This document shows, piece by piece, positions 40,509 through 53,312 of a DNA stretch of 64,000 nt. The stretch lies in NCBI GenBank assembly GCA_029204225.1, contig CM055101.1, positions 57,910,920-57,974,919 on the forward strand, read 5' to 3'. The translations under genes and the position numbers were made by a program. Under the pieces are notes generated by a model. It was not told where the DNA came from. It did no database searches and saw only the letters and a list, made by a program, of their open reading frames with translations. Each line of letters opens with the position of its first letter. Within the stretch, counting starts at the first letter, position 1. The DNA comes from Diphasiastrum complanatum. Its lineage: Eukaryota; Streptophyta; Lycopodiopsida; Lycopodiales; Lycopodiaceae.

Positions 40509-42860
40509 AATCTGGATTTATTTCATAAGCAAGAAATCTGATGCTTTTGCCAAGTTTAGAGAGTTCAAGGCTCTAGTTGAAAAACAAACAGGTTGTTATA
40601 TTAAGACCCTCAGATCAGATGGTGGCAGTGAGTATTTTTCAACAGAGTTTATAAATTTTTGCAAAGATCAGAGAATCAAGAGACAAACTACTACACCCTA
40701 TTCACCAAAACAGAATGGAGTTGCAGAACGGAAAAACAGATCCATTGTGGAGGTGGCTAGGACAATGTTTAAGAACAAGGATTTGCCAAATACTTTTTGG
40801 ACAGAAGCATGCAACACAGCTACTCATATGTTGAATTGGTGTCCTACTAAGTCCGTGGAGGGTAAGACACCTTAGGAAGCTTTTACTGGAAAGAAACCTA
40901 TGTTTCTCATTTACGAGTATTGGTTGTGATGCTTATGCTCATGTGCCTGATGAAAAACGAAAGAAGCTGGATGCAAAAGTTGTTGAGTGTATTCTCCTTG
41001 GATATGATGAAAGAGCCAAGGCATATAGGATGTATGACACAAATGCACAAAAGATCGTGATTTTCAGAGATGCTACTTTTGATGAGATGGGTCAAAATGA
41101 CCAGATAAAATTGACAATTGATCTCTTTGATGATAAAGCTAAAGTGCAAGTGAAGGAAGAAGATGGTGTCGATATAAAAGAGCCAATTGAAAAAGACAGG
41201 GTTAATAATGAGACTCCTAGGAGAGTGCCTAAGTGATACTTGTCAATAACAAGTGATGCTAATAAGGGAGATACTCCCAAATCAAGTGAGCAGGGAGACG
41301 TAGAAATTGAAAACCTCCTGCAAGATTAGAGATGAATCTAGCCCTGATGGGCTCTGTGCTCAAGGCTCAAGAACCAAACATTTTTTATGAAGCAAAGGAG
41401 CACAAGGAGTGGCGTGCAGCTACGGAAACAGAAATGGAAGCCATGTCGAAAAAGAGGACATGGAATTCGGTTGAGCTACCTGATGGTAAGAAGCCTATCA
41501 CTTTCAAATGGATTTATAAGATCAAATATGGAGCAGATGGGCAACTCAACAAGTACAAATTATGATTGGTTGCGAGAGGATTTGAGCAACAAGAAGGTAT
41601 TGATTTTGAGGAAACCTTCGCACCCGTAGCTAAGATGATGACTATACGTTCTATCATTGCTATTTTTGCTTTCTATGGTTGGAAGATCCAACAAATGGAT
41701 GTTAAATCTGCTTTTCTTAATGGAGTGCAAAAATATGTTGAGTCAGGGAGAGAGCATCTTGTTTGTAAGCTCAACAAATCCATTTATGGATTGAAGCAAG
41801 CCCCACGGGCATGGTACTCTTGCATTGATGAACACTTCAAGCAAAGAGGAATGATAAAGAGTGATGCTGATCCTGATCTTTACATTCTAATGCAAGATTC
41901 AGATATAGTATTCATTGTCTTGTACGTGGATGATTTGATTATTACAAGAAGTAATGAGAAGTTAATCGATGAAATCAAATCAGATATTTCCAATGCTTTT
42001 GACATGACTAATCTAGGATTGATGCACTATTGTCTTGGCATTGAAGTATGGCAAAAGAAAGACATGGTCTTTCTTACACAAAGCAAATATACATGAGATT
42101 TGCTTTATAAGTTCAAATATGCATGAGTACACCTATGGATGTCAACATGAAGCTTACTGCATATGATGAATCTAAGAAAGTGGATGCTTATTTATATAGA
42201 TAGCTGGTGGGTAGTTTGATTTATTTGATACACACACGACCTAATATTTCTTATGTTGTCGGTGTTGTTAGTCAATTTATGCAAGATCCTAGTCAAGCAC
42301 ATTGGAAGTCTACTAAACGTATTCTCAGATACATTTGAGGGACATTGAATTTTGGTTTGAAGTATGATCAGCCTGAAGCGCCAGTGTTGGTAGGTTATAC
42401 AGATGCCAATTGGGCAGGTAATATTGATGACAGAAGACCTACCAATGGTCATACATTCAGTTATGCTACAACTACAATTTCATGGAGCAGCAAAAAGCAA
42501 CCTACAGTAATCTTATCATCGACGGAAGCTGAATATCGAGCACTCGACAATGCTACACAAGAAGCCATATGGTTACGAAGATTGCTTGTGGATCTAGGTC
42601 AACCACAGGCGGATGCGACTACTATATCTTGCGATAATAAAAGTTGCATTCACCTTGCCAAAAAATCCAGTGTTATGCACATTGAAATACACTACCATTT
42701 TGTTTGAGAGAAAATTCTTGATGGAGCCATTGATCTTGTTTTTTGTAAATCTGAAGATTAAATGGTAGATATTTTTACTAAGTCATTAGGTAGATGTAAA
42801 TTTGAGAGGTTTTGTACTCTATTAGGAATAGAAGAATGTAGTTTTATCATTGAGGGAGAG
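40509..42860 (+). pseudogene. Ty1/copia remnant (family E), integrase to RNase H
   Basis: The plus strand has half an integrase core (LRSDGGSEYF and QNGVAERKNR), the integrase C-terminus and linker (40943-41236), and reverse transcriptase (41332-42096, with MVARGFEQQEGIDFEETFAP and YVDD at about 41920). RNase H follows (42345-42840, with TDANWAG, STEAEYRALD and CDNKSCIHL) and a purine-rich TGAGGGAGAG tract. Several stops and frameshifts (near 41563, 42096 and 42705) inactivate it. The 5' end is cut at 40508. Confidence 0.88.
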
Positions 42861-43122
42861 TGTTAGAAATCAATGATAAAATTCATTGTTACTGTTTACG
42901 ATGTACATTAATGTTGATAGTTGTGACCAGTTGTTAGTAACCGTAGGCTAGTCTATTAGTCTACTCATAGGTTTTCTCTCTCTATCAGAGTTCAGGGTTT
43001 ATTTGTACATTTTACATTTTGTATGTGTTAGAGTGATAGAGTGATAGTGTGTGTTCTTCTTCCGTCTTCTTTTGGTGATTGCTTATGGTGAATGCTTGAT
43101 GTTGCATATCTAATTCTTGACA
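42861..43122 (+). repeat. 3' LTR of copia family E
   Basis: Starts TGTTAGAAATCAATGAT directly after the polypurine tract and probably ends TTCTTGACA at 43122, giving 262 bp. The left boundary is good; the right one is a guess because no second LTR is present. Confidence 0.5.
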
Positions 43123-43381
43123 TGAATCACCAAACTTTTTTTCATTTGCAGATACGATAAAGACAAGAACAATTTACAAAATGCAAAGATCTAGGTACGA
43201 TGATCAAGGTGATAGAAGAGCCATAATATGCAAAAGCAAGCACACGAGATCATGAAAATAAATGTAGTACAATGTTAAAGATTTTTATATTAATAAAATT
43301 GAGCCCCGAACATTGGACTTTTTTTACAAACTATGCTTCAGTTCACTATGGTCTTTAGATTTGACTATTTTTTTCTTGTGG

Positions 43382-43870
43382 CTATGTTGGCTTCCTCTGT
43401 TTCTTTGGTGTGTGCTCCATCAGCTTGATCTCTTCTTTAATAGTAGATATCTCATTATAAAATACAACACCTTTGTGATTCATAATAGCGACATCAGGAG
43501 AAAGGGCTTCTAATCTTGACCTTGCTTCTAAATCAACCTTATCATTTCTAGGATCACATATAATCGCCTTTGAAAGGATGAGGTTGATTAAATCTTGTTT
43601 GAACTTATACACTTCATTACATGCGTACACACCAAGCGAGAACTGCAAACAAACACAACATTAGGTTGAGAAATACAGTTGCATTCATAATGAAAAATAT
43701 ATAAAGTAAAAAACAAGAAGGATCATGATGCTTACTTGCTCGATATCAACCATGTCTTGTTGAAAATTATACCACTCAAAAAATATCATTGCATTATAGA
43801 ACTTAAACCACCTGCAACTAAATGCATCTTGTTGTTGGGGAGTTTGTGCATCGAAAACAAATATAAGGTC
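43382..43870 (-). pseudogene. Unrecognised spliced gene fragment
   Basis: On the minus strand one exon (to 43736) reads DAQTPQQQDAFSCRWFKFYN then AMIFFEWYNFQQDMVDIEQ and ends at a GTAAGC donor. A 93-bp intron ends in GTTTGCAG (43650-43643), and the next exon continues in frame FSLGVYACNEVYKFKQDLIN, SRLEALSPDVAIMNHKGVV and a basic tail KKQRKPT to a stop at 43382. Upstream of 43870 the frame is lost in a 39-bp tandem duplication (43865-43940). I do not know the family. Clean splice signals and long open exons suggest a real gene, now truncated. Confidence 0.45.
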
Positions 43871-43940
43871 TATCGAAATAAAATTTTGAATACATTTTCA
43901 TATAAGGTTTATCTAAATAAAATTTTGAATACATTCATCA

Positions 43941-45792
43941 CTAACGATGATACCTTGATTGATATTATTCTTGGTCTGGCCACAGATGTGACTGAAGTTG
44001 GTAATACTTCAAGGATCATAAGAAGTTGTTTATCAAAACTTTTGAGACTATTTTCACAAGAATTCATTGTTAAACATACATGTTTCACCACCCCATCCAC
44101 AATAGTGGCTGGCCATAAAGATCATATTTAAACTCCAATGCAGCCTACAAAACGAATATTTTTTTATTGATCACTTTGTTGACATCTTACCAAAGTAAAG
44201 CTAGCAGTACATCAAATAAGGCTCAGTATTATACTTACTTGGGTGCATAAGGAACCATGAATAGTTTTGTAGATTTTTTTTTTGATTTATGGTGAATTGT
44301 CTTAGAAAGCCAATTTGTGTTGCTTTTTTGAAGTTTTTTCTTGTGTAGCTCAAATCTTGTGTAGATCTGAATTTTTAGCAAGTGTATTTTCATATTAGGG
44401 ATGAAATTAATGATGCATGCCAGATCTTCCAATTATTTATGATTCTAGGCTATGTTTTGGTCAAAATTGCTTGGTTTTTCATGCTTTTTGACACAAAATA
44501 CATAGTAAGAACCAAAATCTAGCAAGATCAGATAATTAGATGCCTATAATTCTGTAAATTGGTTTGCATGTGCTAGAGAAAGAGTTTCATGTCATGCATT
44601 TCCACTTTATAGTGAAGAAAAAATCGAAAAGAGCTAAAAATCATGATTTTTGATTGTTTTTTCATAAAGTTGGATAGTAGGTGGCTGTAAACACCATGTA
44701 GAGCTTGTAAAGAGGTGAATCAAAGTCTTTTGAGGCTTTCCTTGAAGTTAGAGCCAAGAATTCCAACAATTGAGCTTGTAGGAAGTAAAAAAAAAGTGCA
44801 AAAAATGACCATTTTTGGTGATTTTTGGGGGAGGAATCTCTCTAAATCCATGAGGAGGTCATTCTGAATTTTTTTACAACATGATTAGCATTTCTTTTTA
44901 CCTTCTTAGCAAGCTATCAGACTTGTAAATTGATGGCAGGTGGCTTATGCTTCATGTCCATCAAGTTTGAAGCTATTTTGAATTCTACAAGTCAAGAAAT
45001 CTATGTTCTCAGTCCATACTGCTTCATAAGACTGTATGACTGCTTCATGGAAGTATGATTGACCGTTTAAGACTGTTTATAGCATCACTTTTGGGCTTGG
45101 TGAGGTGTTGCATGGTTTTTTATCAATTGGTCTAGAAAAAGTGCGCCCTACTACAGATTTTTAGCTTCTATGATCTCACACGTGTGAGGCCTAGATGGCA
45201 AGCGGATGTGGCAAGTGTCTTGATCACTAGATCTCTCTTTGTTCTGAGCTTTACAACACCTAATTTGGTGTCCTGTAGCCAAAGATATGGTCGTCTGAAA
45301 TTTTGCAATTTTGTGAGTAAAATTGATAAAATTTGAAATTGTTCTGATTGCATGCTAGCCAATTTCCTAATTTGTGGTACTTTGCTTGCATGGATTGATT
45401 GCATGTTAATTCTCAGAATGATTCTGACATGCATGAGAGATTTACATTTGTTTTGAGTGGTTATACACATGTGCTCAGTATAAGTGGCTAACAATTTACG
45501 TAGATCTAAAATTTACGTAAAATTCCGTAAAGTCAAAAAAAGCAGTTAATGTTGCATGTCATGCATGTTTGATAGACATTAATTCAGTAAGATTAGGAAT
45601 CAAATAGTGAATCGTTTTTTTGATTTCGATTGTCTAAATACTAATAGTATTTTTGACGAATTTTTAAGTTATGTAAATTTTCAAAAAAAAAATTAAAACA
45701 AATTCAGTCAGATTTTGGTCAACTGTACTTCACTAATAGTTAATCAAATATTAACTAGTTTTAGTAATTTCCACGAATAGATAAATCGAGAT
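43941..45792. other. Non-coding region, possibly gypsy 5' LTR and leader
   Basis: No genes seen in about 1.85 kb. It contains a CTCACACGTGTGAG dyad at 45175-45188. It leads directly to a gypsy gag start, so part may be its LTR and leader. Confidence 0.35.
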
Positions 45793-46350
45793 GTTCGAAG
45801 AAACTTCAAATCAAGCTGCAACTGCAGATGCACCATCGTATATGGTAATTTGCTAGCAGTTGAGTACGGCGCTCAATGATATAAATAATCAAAATTAGAT
45901 GAGAGATCAACAAATGAAAGTTTTTCTAAACCAGGTCAAATTGTTATCTTTGCCCAATTTTGGTTTTCAGTCGAAGATTTATTCAGGAGAGAAGAAAGAG
46001 AAGAAACCTGAAGTCGTCAAAGATTGGCTCGTTAAGTGCAGCGGTTACTTCAGCCTGCATGGAGTTCTAGATGACAAGAAAATTGAAAGTATCGTGTTGT
46101 TCTTATGTGGCAAAGCGTCATTGTGGTGGCGATATTTACCAGGGATGCTTTTGCAGAAGTCTTTAAAAAAAAATTTGTGATAACTGATGACGTTGACTAC
46201 TACTTGAAATTTGTGAACTCCAAAATGGGTACTAAGAGCTTGAACTCTTATTTAATTCATGGACCTTTGGAACAAGGTACCATCATTCGATGCAAAGTTG
46301 GCGCTATGGCAGTTTGTCCTAGGTTTGCCAGTCGACTATCAACACAAATG
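45793..46350 (+). pseudogene. Ty3/gypsy gag remnant
   Basis: From MFEETSNQAATADAPSYM the plus strand runs to KVKDWLVKC-like VKDWLVKCSGYFSLHGVLDD, IESIVLFLCGKASLWWRYLP, FAEVFKKKFVITDDVDYYLK and KMGTKSLNSYLI. This is the retrotransposon gag domain with the usual A-x-x-W(W/Y) and F-x-x-x-F blocks. A stop at about 45898 and a frameshift near 46140-46170 break it. Nothing of pol follows. Confidence 0.75.
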
Positions 46351-47036
46351 TAAATGAAATGTGCTTCAAAGCCTTGAGGATGTGTTTCAAATTTTGAAAG
46401 CATATGATTGGTGGCATCCAAAAAGCAATTTGTGCAAATTCCAACCGCTTTAAAAACCAAGAAGGGGAAGAAGCGGGTCCAAACCAGACAAAATATTTTG
46501 ACGAATTGGATCAAGCAGCATTGGAACCCAAGAAACCGAAGAGAATGATAATACGAGGTACGCAACGTTTGTATGACTAGTTTCATATGATCATTTTCTT
46601 GCATTACAAGAGTTCCTGAGTACAAAAGGGCCCTATAAGAAATGCCACGTTGGATGCATGAATTCGTCAAAATTATCAATTATAATACAAGAAGTGTCTT
46701 CCCGTAGTAGTTAGAATACAAAACCGCTCTAATTATAGTCATGGTCACAGTCATGGTTAACCAAAATTTCTCTTGGAAAAAATCATCCCTCGGGAGAAAT
46801 CAACTCTTGGGAGAAGAGAGAGTGGGACAAGAATTGAAAAGAGAGCGCCAACTACATTACACTATAGATTGAACAAAGTAGAGGAAAAATAGATGGACAT
46901 CATTATAACATTTGCCTCAATTAGCAGTCACCATCTTTGAATGCTATATAAAATGCTTACATCTCTCGAGAGAAAAGAGAGATGGCAAGGTTCGAAAAAA
47001 GAAGAGCGCCAACCAAAATACACGGATTGAGCAAAC
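46351..47036. other. Spacer with a dispersed short duplication
   Basis: No genes. GAGAG-rich text with GAGCGCCAAC and GATTGARCAAA occurs at about 46805-46877 and 46966-47036; the second copy ends exactly where the inverted copia segment begins. Confidence 0.4.
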
Positions 47037-48535
47037 TCACAAATAAAAATACCCTTCATGAAAATCAATCTCAAGGCCCAAAATGTAATGGATCTCTCCT
47101 AGATCTTGCATTTTAAATTCTTTTCCTAATGCATCTTTGGTTTCTTGAACTAGCATCAAACAACTTCCACTAAGAATAATGTCATCTACATAGATTAGGA
47201 GAATGACAATACTACTACCATCAAATTTTAAGTAGATAGAAGGATCATAGTCACTAAGCACAAATACTAATGAAAATAGAAAGTTGTTGAGTCTTGAATA
47301 CCATGATAGGTGCTTGCTTTAAGCCATAAAGACTTCTAAATAGCAAACACACCTTAGATTTATCCTTGATAACTCCTTGAGGTTGTTCCATGTATAGCTC
47401 CTCCTCAAGATAGCCATTCAAAAAAGCGTTGGAGACATCAAGTTGAAATAGTTTCCACTTAAAAAATAAGGCAAGAGAGATTATGATTCTTATTGTCACC
47501 ATCTTTGCTACAGGAGCAAATGTTTCTTCATAGTCAAGGCCATATATTTGTGCAAAGCCTTTAGCACACAATCTTGCCTTGTACTTGTTGATGGAGCCAT
47601 CATGATTGTACTTGATCTTGAACACCCACTTGCATCCAATGATATGCATGTAAGGTGGTGGATCCACTACCTCCCATGTGTGGTTGGTGATCAAGGCATC
47701 ATATTCAATCTTCATGGTCTCATACCACTCCTTGGTATTGAGGGCTTCTTGAACATCTTTGGGCTCCTCATGAGAAACAAAATAAGCATAAGTGGAATCA
47801 AGATCCACTTGTTTTCCTTTGTCATCATAAGTGAGCCTCTTGGGCTCGGATCTCTCCCTCATGGATCTTCTAGGAGTGAAAATCCGAGGACTTCATCTTC
47901 AAATCTTGACTCCTCCATATGTTGATTGTCTTCAACAACAATAGGTGATAGATTTTGAGGTTGCTTGATCTTGGCCCCTCCAAGATTGGACTTTTCTTCT
48001 TCATGAAAAACTACATCTCTACTATCAATTACTTTAGAGGTTCCAACCATTACTCCTCTGCTTGCACAAGGATCATCCTTCTTTCTGATTTCCAAGAGAA
48101 TATGGACAAAGCATATGCATCCAAATACTCTAAGGTGTTCAACCTTAGGTTTCTTCAAATAGAGTGCTTCATATGGTGACTTTCCTCCAAGTGCAACATG
48201 AGGGAGTCTATTGCAAAGATAGTCTGAACAATTGATAGCCTCACCCCAAAAGTCCTTTGGCAAAGATGCCTCAATTCTGATGGTTTTGGCACATTCACAC
48301 AATGTTCTATTCTTTCTTTCAACCACCCCATTTTGAGATGGTGTATATGCACAAGAAAACTCCCTTTTAATGCCTTCAAGCTTACAATAATCATGAAATT
48401 TATTGGAAGTGTACTCACCACCTCCATCACTTCTAAGAATCTTGATTTTGTAAGAAAATTGTTTTTCAACTAGAGCTTTGAACTTTAGGAAATAGTTAAA
48501 CACCATAGATTTTGAAGCTAGAAAATATACTTGCT
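47037..48535 (-). pseudogene. Inverted integrase-reverse transcriptase segment of copia family B
   Basis: The minus strand carries the second half of the integrase (LRSDGGGEYTSN, NGVVERKNRTL, FWGEAINCSDYLCNRLP), the linker with RERSEPKRLTYDDKGK, and reverse transcriptase from WEVVDPPPY through SIYLKFDGSSIVILLIYVDD to the HYILGLE block at 47100. It is largely open with a few frameshifts. The same element goes on in the opposite orientation at 48530, so this segment was inverted within the element. Confidence 0.88.
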
Positions 48536-49371
48536 TTTATTTGTCAATCTAGATATGTCTTTTCTATGTTGAGAAAATTCAATATGCAAAGTTGTAAAGG
48601 CATAGATACTCCCATGGAGCAACATGTAAAAGATCCTATTAAAGGTGATGAAAGATCCTTCGAGGACATCACACTTTATAGGAGTCTTATAGGCTCTTTA
48701 ATTTGGCTTACTATCACTAGACCCAATTTGAGCTATTGTGTGCACAAATTGAGTCAATTTATGCAAGATCCCAAGATCCAACATTGGAAGATGGCCAAGA
48801 GAGCTCTAAGATATGTATATTCCACTCAAGATTATGGTTTATTGTACAAGAATGAAGATCTAACCATTGTTGGCTATTCAGATTCCGATTTTCAAGTGAT
48901 AAAATGGATCGAAAGTCCATTAATGCATATACTATCTTTCTTGGAGGAAATCTTGTGTCTTGGCTTTCAAAGAAGCAGGATACCATATCTCTATCATCTT
49001 CTGAGGCCGAGTACAAAGCACTCACTACAACAACTAAAGAGGTGCTTTGGATGAAGAGGTTAATCATGGAGCTAAATTGCATCAAAGAGGATGATCTTCC
49101 CTTGATCAAATGTGACAACATATCGGCACAAGCTCTTGCAAACAATCCTATTTTTCATGCAAGAAGCCAGCATATAGAAGTGGCACATCATTTTGTAAGG
49201 GAAAAGTCCATTGGAGGTGAAATCAACTTAGAACATGTCGACACATCTTCGTGTATTGATGATCTTCTCACAAAGCCACTTTGCAAAAGTGCCTTCTCAA
49301 AGCATAGGTCTAATCTTGGTCTTATCTCAAGATCAATGCTTGATCCACATTAGATACATTTTTAGGAGGAG
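48536..49371 (+). pseudogene. RNase H segment of copia family B (non-inverted part)
   Basis: The plus strand begins FICQSRYVFSMLRKFNMQSC, directly following the reverse transcriptase block that ends the inverted segment. It continues ITRPNLSYCVHKLSQFM, a D-S-D motif with a frameshift, SSSEAEYKALTTTTKEV, CDNISAQALANNPIFHA and DLLTKPL. It ends at 49353, followed by TTTAGGAGGAG, the polypurine tract. Confidence 0.88.
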
Positions 49372-49984
49372 TGTCAAAATATTGAAAAATCTATCTAATG
49401 TTGTGAGTATGGGTTCTAAAAATGCCAAAGATGAATTGAGCTCTTTTGGCTTAGTAAAGACCCATCTTAGAATAAAATATTCAAGGTAGGTAGAAGTAGA
49501 AACTCGAGCTACCATAGGAATTGCCATTTGTACTTTACATGCCACATTTAATGCATGAAAAGACTATGTGGCACAATTAGACATAGTGAGGTGGCTTGGA
49601 TAAGTCCGGATAGCTTGAGAGGTGGATCCACAACTCCAATTCAACCCAAAGTAGGAGAAGAGTCCATGGATCTATATATAGGTGATGTACTCTCAATGAG
49701 AAGATTATGAAATTTGTGTGTAATGCAAATTTGGAGACAAGCTCTTTGTGCCCTCTCTCTCTCCACGAGTTTTGTACTTGCTATTTTCTCTCTCTAGCCA
49801 AGTAGAGGCATTTATGATGCTTTGTCTTATGTTTTGTTGACAGATCTTGCTTGTAACACAATAATATTGCTTGTATGATCAACTTTTCTATTGACAACCA
49901 ATGCTAGTCTAATTATTATGGTGTTATTGTGCTTAGGAGATCAAAAATACATGTGTAGGACGTCCCACATGTGTGAATTCAGCA
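49372..49984 (+). repeat. 3' LTR of copia family B
   Basis: 613 bp, TGTCAAAATATTG...TTCAGCA, with the same termini as 9455-9982. It has about 85 extra bp near its start. It is inserted into a gypsy reverse transcriptase sequence. Confidence 0.8.
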
Positions 49985-51900
49985 TGAAGCCATCCAAGAA
50001 ACTATAGGCTTCCTTTCCTACTACTTTGTTTAGAACACTTTCTGTAAAGAGTAAAGGAAAATGATCCTTCTTGGTGACTGCATTGAACCCTTTCAGGTTC
50101 ACACAGATTCGCATTTTCTCGTTCTTCTTGGGTACTATGACTATGGGCGACACCCATTCTGTGTGCTCAATTTCATAAATAAAATCAGCATCTAGCAATT
50201 TTTGCAACTCTTGCTTGATCAACTCTATATAATTCGGGTTGCAGCGATAGTAACGACTTACCTTGGGGACTGCTCCATCCACCAAGGGTATGCATAGTAT
50301 GTTGGACTATGGTTGGTGGAATACCCTTCAAATCACTATAATTCCAAGCAAAACAATCCTTGTATTCCACCAATAATGAGCGCACTCTTTTGAATTGAGT
50401 GGGTGTTAATTGCTCTCCCACATGCACGATTTTTTCTTCTTCACCTGGCTTGGCTAGATTCATAGGTTGTGTCTGCGCAGGTCCGTCGAAGACTTGTTCC
50501 ACTGGTCCCTTCTTTGATCAGATTCTCGTTGAGCTTGCAGCATCGTGATTACTACGTCATCTAAGGTATAATTCTTGAAGGTCTCTGGCATCTCATGAAC
50601 TGGTGTTCGATGGGATTCCTCCTTCAGCATATTGATCTTAGCCCAACTCGTAATCTTTGGGTTATCAGTCATCTGTGAAGAAGATGACGCTGTGTCTGGG
50701 TCCGTTCGGACTGACTTCAAGGAATCCAACACCTTTTTTTTTTCTTTTCTGCTCACATAGTTGGGTTCATCCTTGTTTTCCTTCTTTGGTATTGGAGTGA
50801 CATTTGCTTCGTGATTGCGAATATCAGCGTTCATCGCAGCTATAGCCTCCTCGGATAGATCGCCTGGATCTGAATCATGTTGACAAGCATGCCCAGCCAT
50901 GCTGTCAATGGTTGTCAATGAGTCCGTCCATCTCATGATATTTGTTTCAGAATCGTAATGACCTCCCCTGGCTTTCCTTGGGCGATCGATTGTATGATCA
51001 GTGGTGGACGATCTGTCATCAACTTTTGGTGTAATAGGTTTCACCGCCCATGTGGTTGGATCAACCATTACAGCCTGCTCTCTGTTTTTAAAAGTGAGTT
51101 TTCCGGTTTCCCAGTTGTAAACCACTTGTGCAGTCCTCAACCACGGTCTTTCTAGTAAAACGCGGTATGCAAAAGAGGATTCTGGTATATTCATCACTCC
51201 AAAAGTGATACAAACTAAATTCCCACTATTTTTACAAGGATGTCATCAACTATATCTTGTGGTTTAACATAGGATTGATCAACTAGTTTGATGGCAAATC
51301 TCGTTGGCTTCAATCCTTGGTACAAAGTAGTGTAGAGAAAATTTACACATAATCCTTCATCTACTATTGTTGCTCATCCTCGAATCTCTTATGCTTGATT
51401 GGCAGGGGATATTGTGTTCTTCGCTTTTCCATATTGCTCCAATGTGGAGGACGTTGTTCGTTTCTTCATAGCCCACACAGTATATGGGCTCTGTGTTACT
51501 GGTTCCACTTCAGCTTTGGCCCATTCGGCCAGGAGGCTCTTGGCTTGTGGCGCAATTCGGATAAACTAACACAGCTTTCTAGCAAACTTGTGAGCACTTC
51601 AATGTGCGGTTCCTCGGGCTCCACCATGTGGAAAGGTGGTTCATGATGATGCAACTGATCATTCTGATCAATTCGTAAGGGTGAGTTCTTTATCAACAGG
51701 AGGTTCTGTAGGTGCATCTTTTGCTTGTGTTTTTTTCTCCTCTTGCACCTTCTGTATCCTATGACGTATCTTGTGATATTGTCTACTCTCTTTCCTCACG
51801 TTTGGACATGCTCTCATAGTTGAGGGTTGATCATCAGATACTAATAGGTGTGGTGAGGGAGCCACTTCCTTCTACTTTTGTGTTTGTGTAACTGCTAACA
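49985..51900 (-). pseudogene. Ty3/gypsy protease-reverse transcriptase remnant
   Basis: The minus strand carries a protease-region relic (ATIVDEGLCVNFLYTTLYQG, with DEG instead of D-S/T-G), then RVLLERPWLRTAQVVYNWET, a linker with low-complexity stretches, and CFAWNYSDLKGIPPTIVQH. Reverse transcriptase follows (WVSPIVIVPKKNEKMRICVN, KKDHFPLLF, YSFLDGF). The latter stops at 49985, cut by the copia LTR before its catalytic YxDD. The WLRTAQVVYNW signature is that of a plant gypsy lineage with a long gag-pro linker; I cannot name it. At least three frameshifts. Confidence 0.8.
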
Positions 51901-53312
51901 CTGGAGAATGGAAGTGTTGCTTTTTTGGTGGCATCCCTCCTAGAACTGCTATAAGGTGTACTGTGATTAGATTTAAAGGTGCACCAATTACAGGTCTTAA
52001 TGGACAATTCTTGTGGAAGTGTCCATAAATGTATTCACAGGTTGTCCAGGGCTTCAGTGAAGATGTCAGCAACCATGTCTTTCGTTCCGATGAAGGTGGT
52101 CTACAGCATCTTCTTTTCAATTAGATCCCTGATTAAGTGGTACTTGATCACAATGTGTTTCATTCTGGAATGGAACACATGATCTTTCATCAGGTGTATT
52201 GCAGAGGTGTTGTCCATCTGCAAGACCAAGGGCTCATTCCTTGTTTCGTCCAATTTGTCCAGAAACTGCCTTAGCCAGATTATTTTGTTGGCCATCTTTG
52301 TTGCTGCTACGTACTCTGCTTCGCAGAATGACTGGGCTACAATGGTCTGCTTCTTGCTGATTCAGAGATCTGTTGCTCTTGATGCGATGGTGCATCCTTT
52401 AGAGATGCCCAGCTAGCGTCGCTATAGGAAAGTATCCTGAAACCTGCACCACGACAATAACACAAGCCATAATCCTCGTTAATTGAAGATATTGCAAAAT
52501 TCATTTTGCAATCTTCCAATGTGTCAAGTCTGGATTCGTGCAGAATTGGCTCATCCTGAGTACTGCATAAGCAATATCAGGACGTGTGTTGTCAACAAGG
52601 TACATCAGTGATCCTATCAGCTTCCTGTAAGGTGTGAGCTGCATCTCTTCTCTCTCTTCCTCAGTCTTTGGACAATCATCATTCTTCACCACCATCCCTA
52701 CGAGCGTTGGAGTGTTCCATCCTTTGTAGTTCATCATCCCAAAGTCCTCTAGGATCTTCTGGGTGTATCTGGAATGGTGAAGGTATAACTTACCTCCCTC
52801 ATAGTCCCTTTCAATTTGTAAGCCTAGGTAACACCTGGCTTCTCCCAGATCCACGATCTCAAAATGTTTTGAGGCTCCCCGATTTTAGCTGCTCACTCCT
52901 GCAAAGTATTAGAGTGTCATATACATATACAGCCACTACGATGATCTGCCCATTTGTAACTGTGACATATACATTGGAATCAGCCAATAGAGGCCTGAAT
53001 CCTAATGATTTCAGGGCTTGATCTTTCTTCTTGTACCATTGTCGGACTGATTGTTTCAGACCGTAGATGCTTCTATACATCTTGCATGCATAGTCAGGAA
53101 GTGAATTCGAGACACATCCTGGGGGTTGATCCACCTAGACCTCTTCATCTAATTCACCATGTAAGAAGGTCGTCTTCTCGTCCACAATGTGGATCTTGAG
53201 GTCATAAGCTGATGCATATGCAAATAACAGACGTAGGGACGAATGTTTGATGACAAGAGAGAAGGTTTTAGAATAGTCCATCAAATGGACGTCCAAATAG
53301 CCTTTCTGAAGG
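51901..53312 (-). pseudogene. Ty1/copia reverse transcriptase-RNase H remnant (family F)
   Basis: The minus strand starts at KGYLDVHLMDYSKTFSLV (about 53300). It goes on FLHGELDEEV, SIYGLKQSVRQWYKKKDQAL, VYVYDTLILC (YVDD changed to YVYD), DLGEARCYLGLQIERDYEGG, GSLMYLVDNTRPDIAYAVL and RNase H DNTSAIHLMKDHVFHSRMKH. A DMVADIFTEAL block follows near 52070. Frameshifts and stops are present. Its 5' edge overlaps the opposite-strand family G fragment. Confidence 0.85.
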
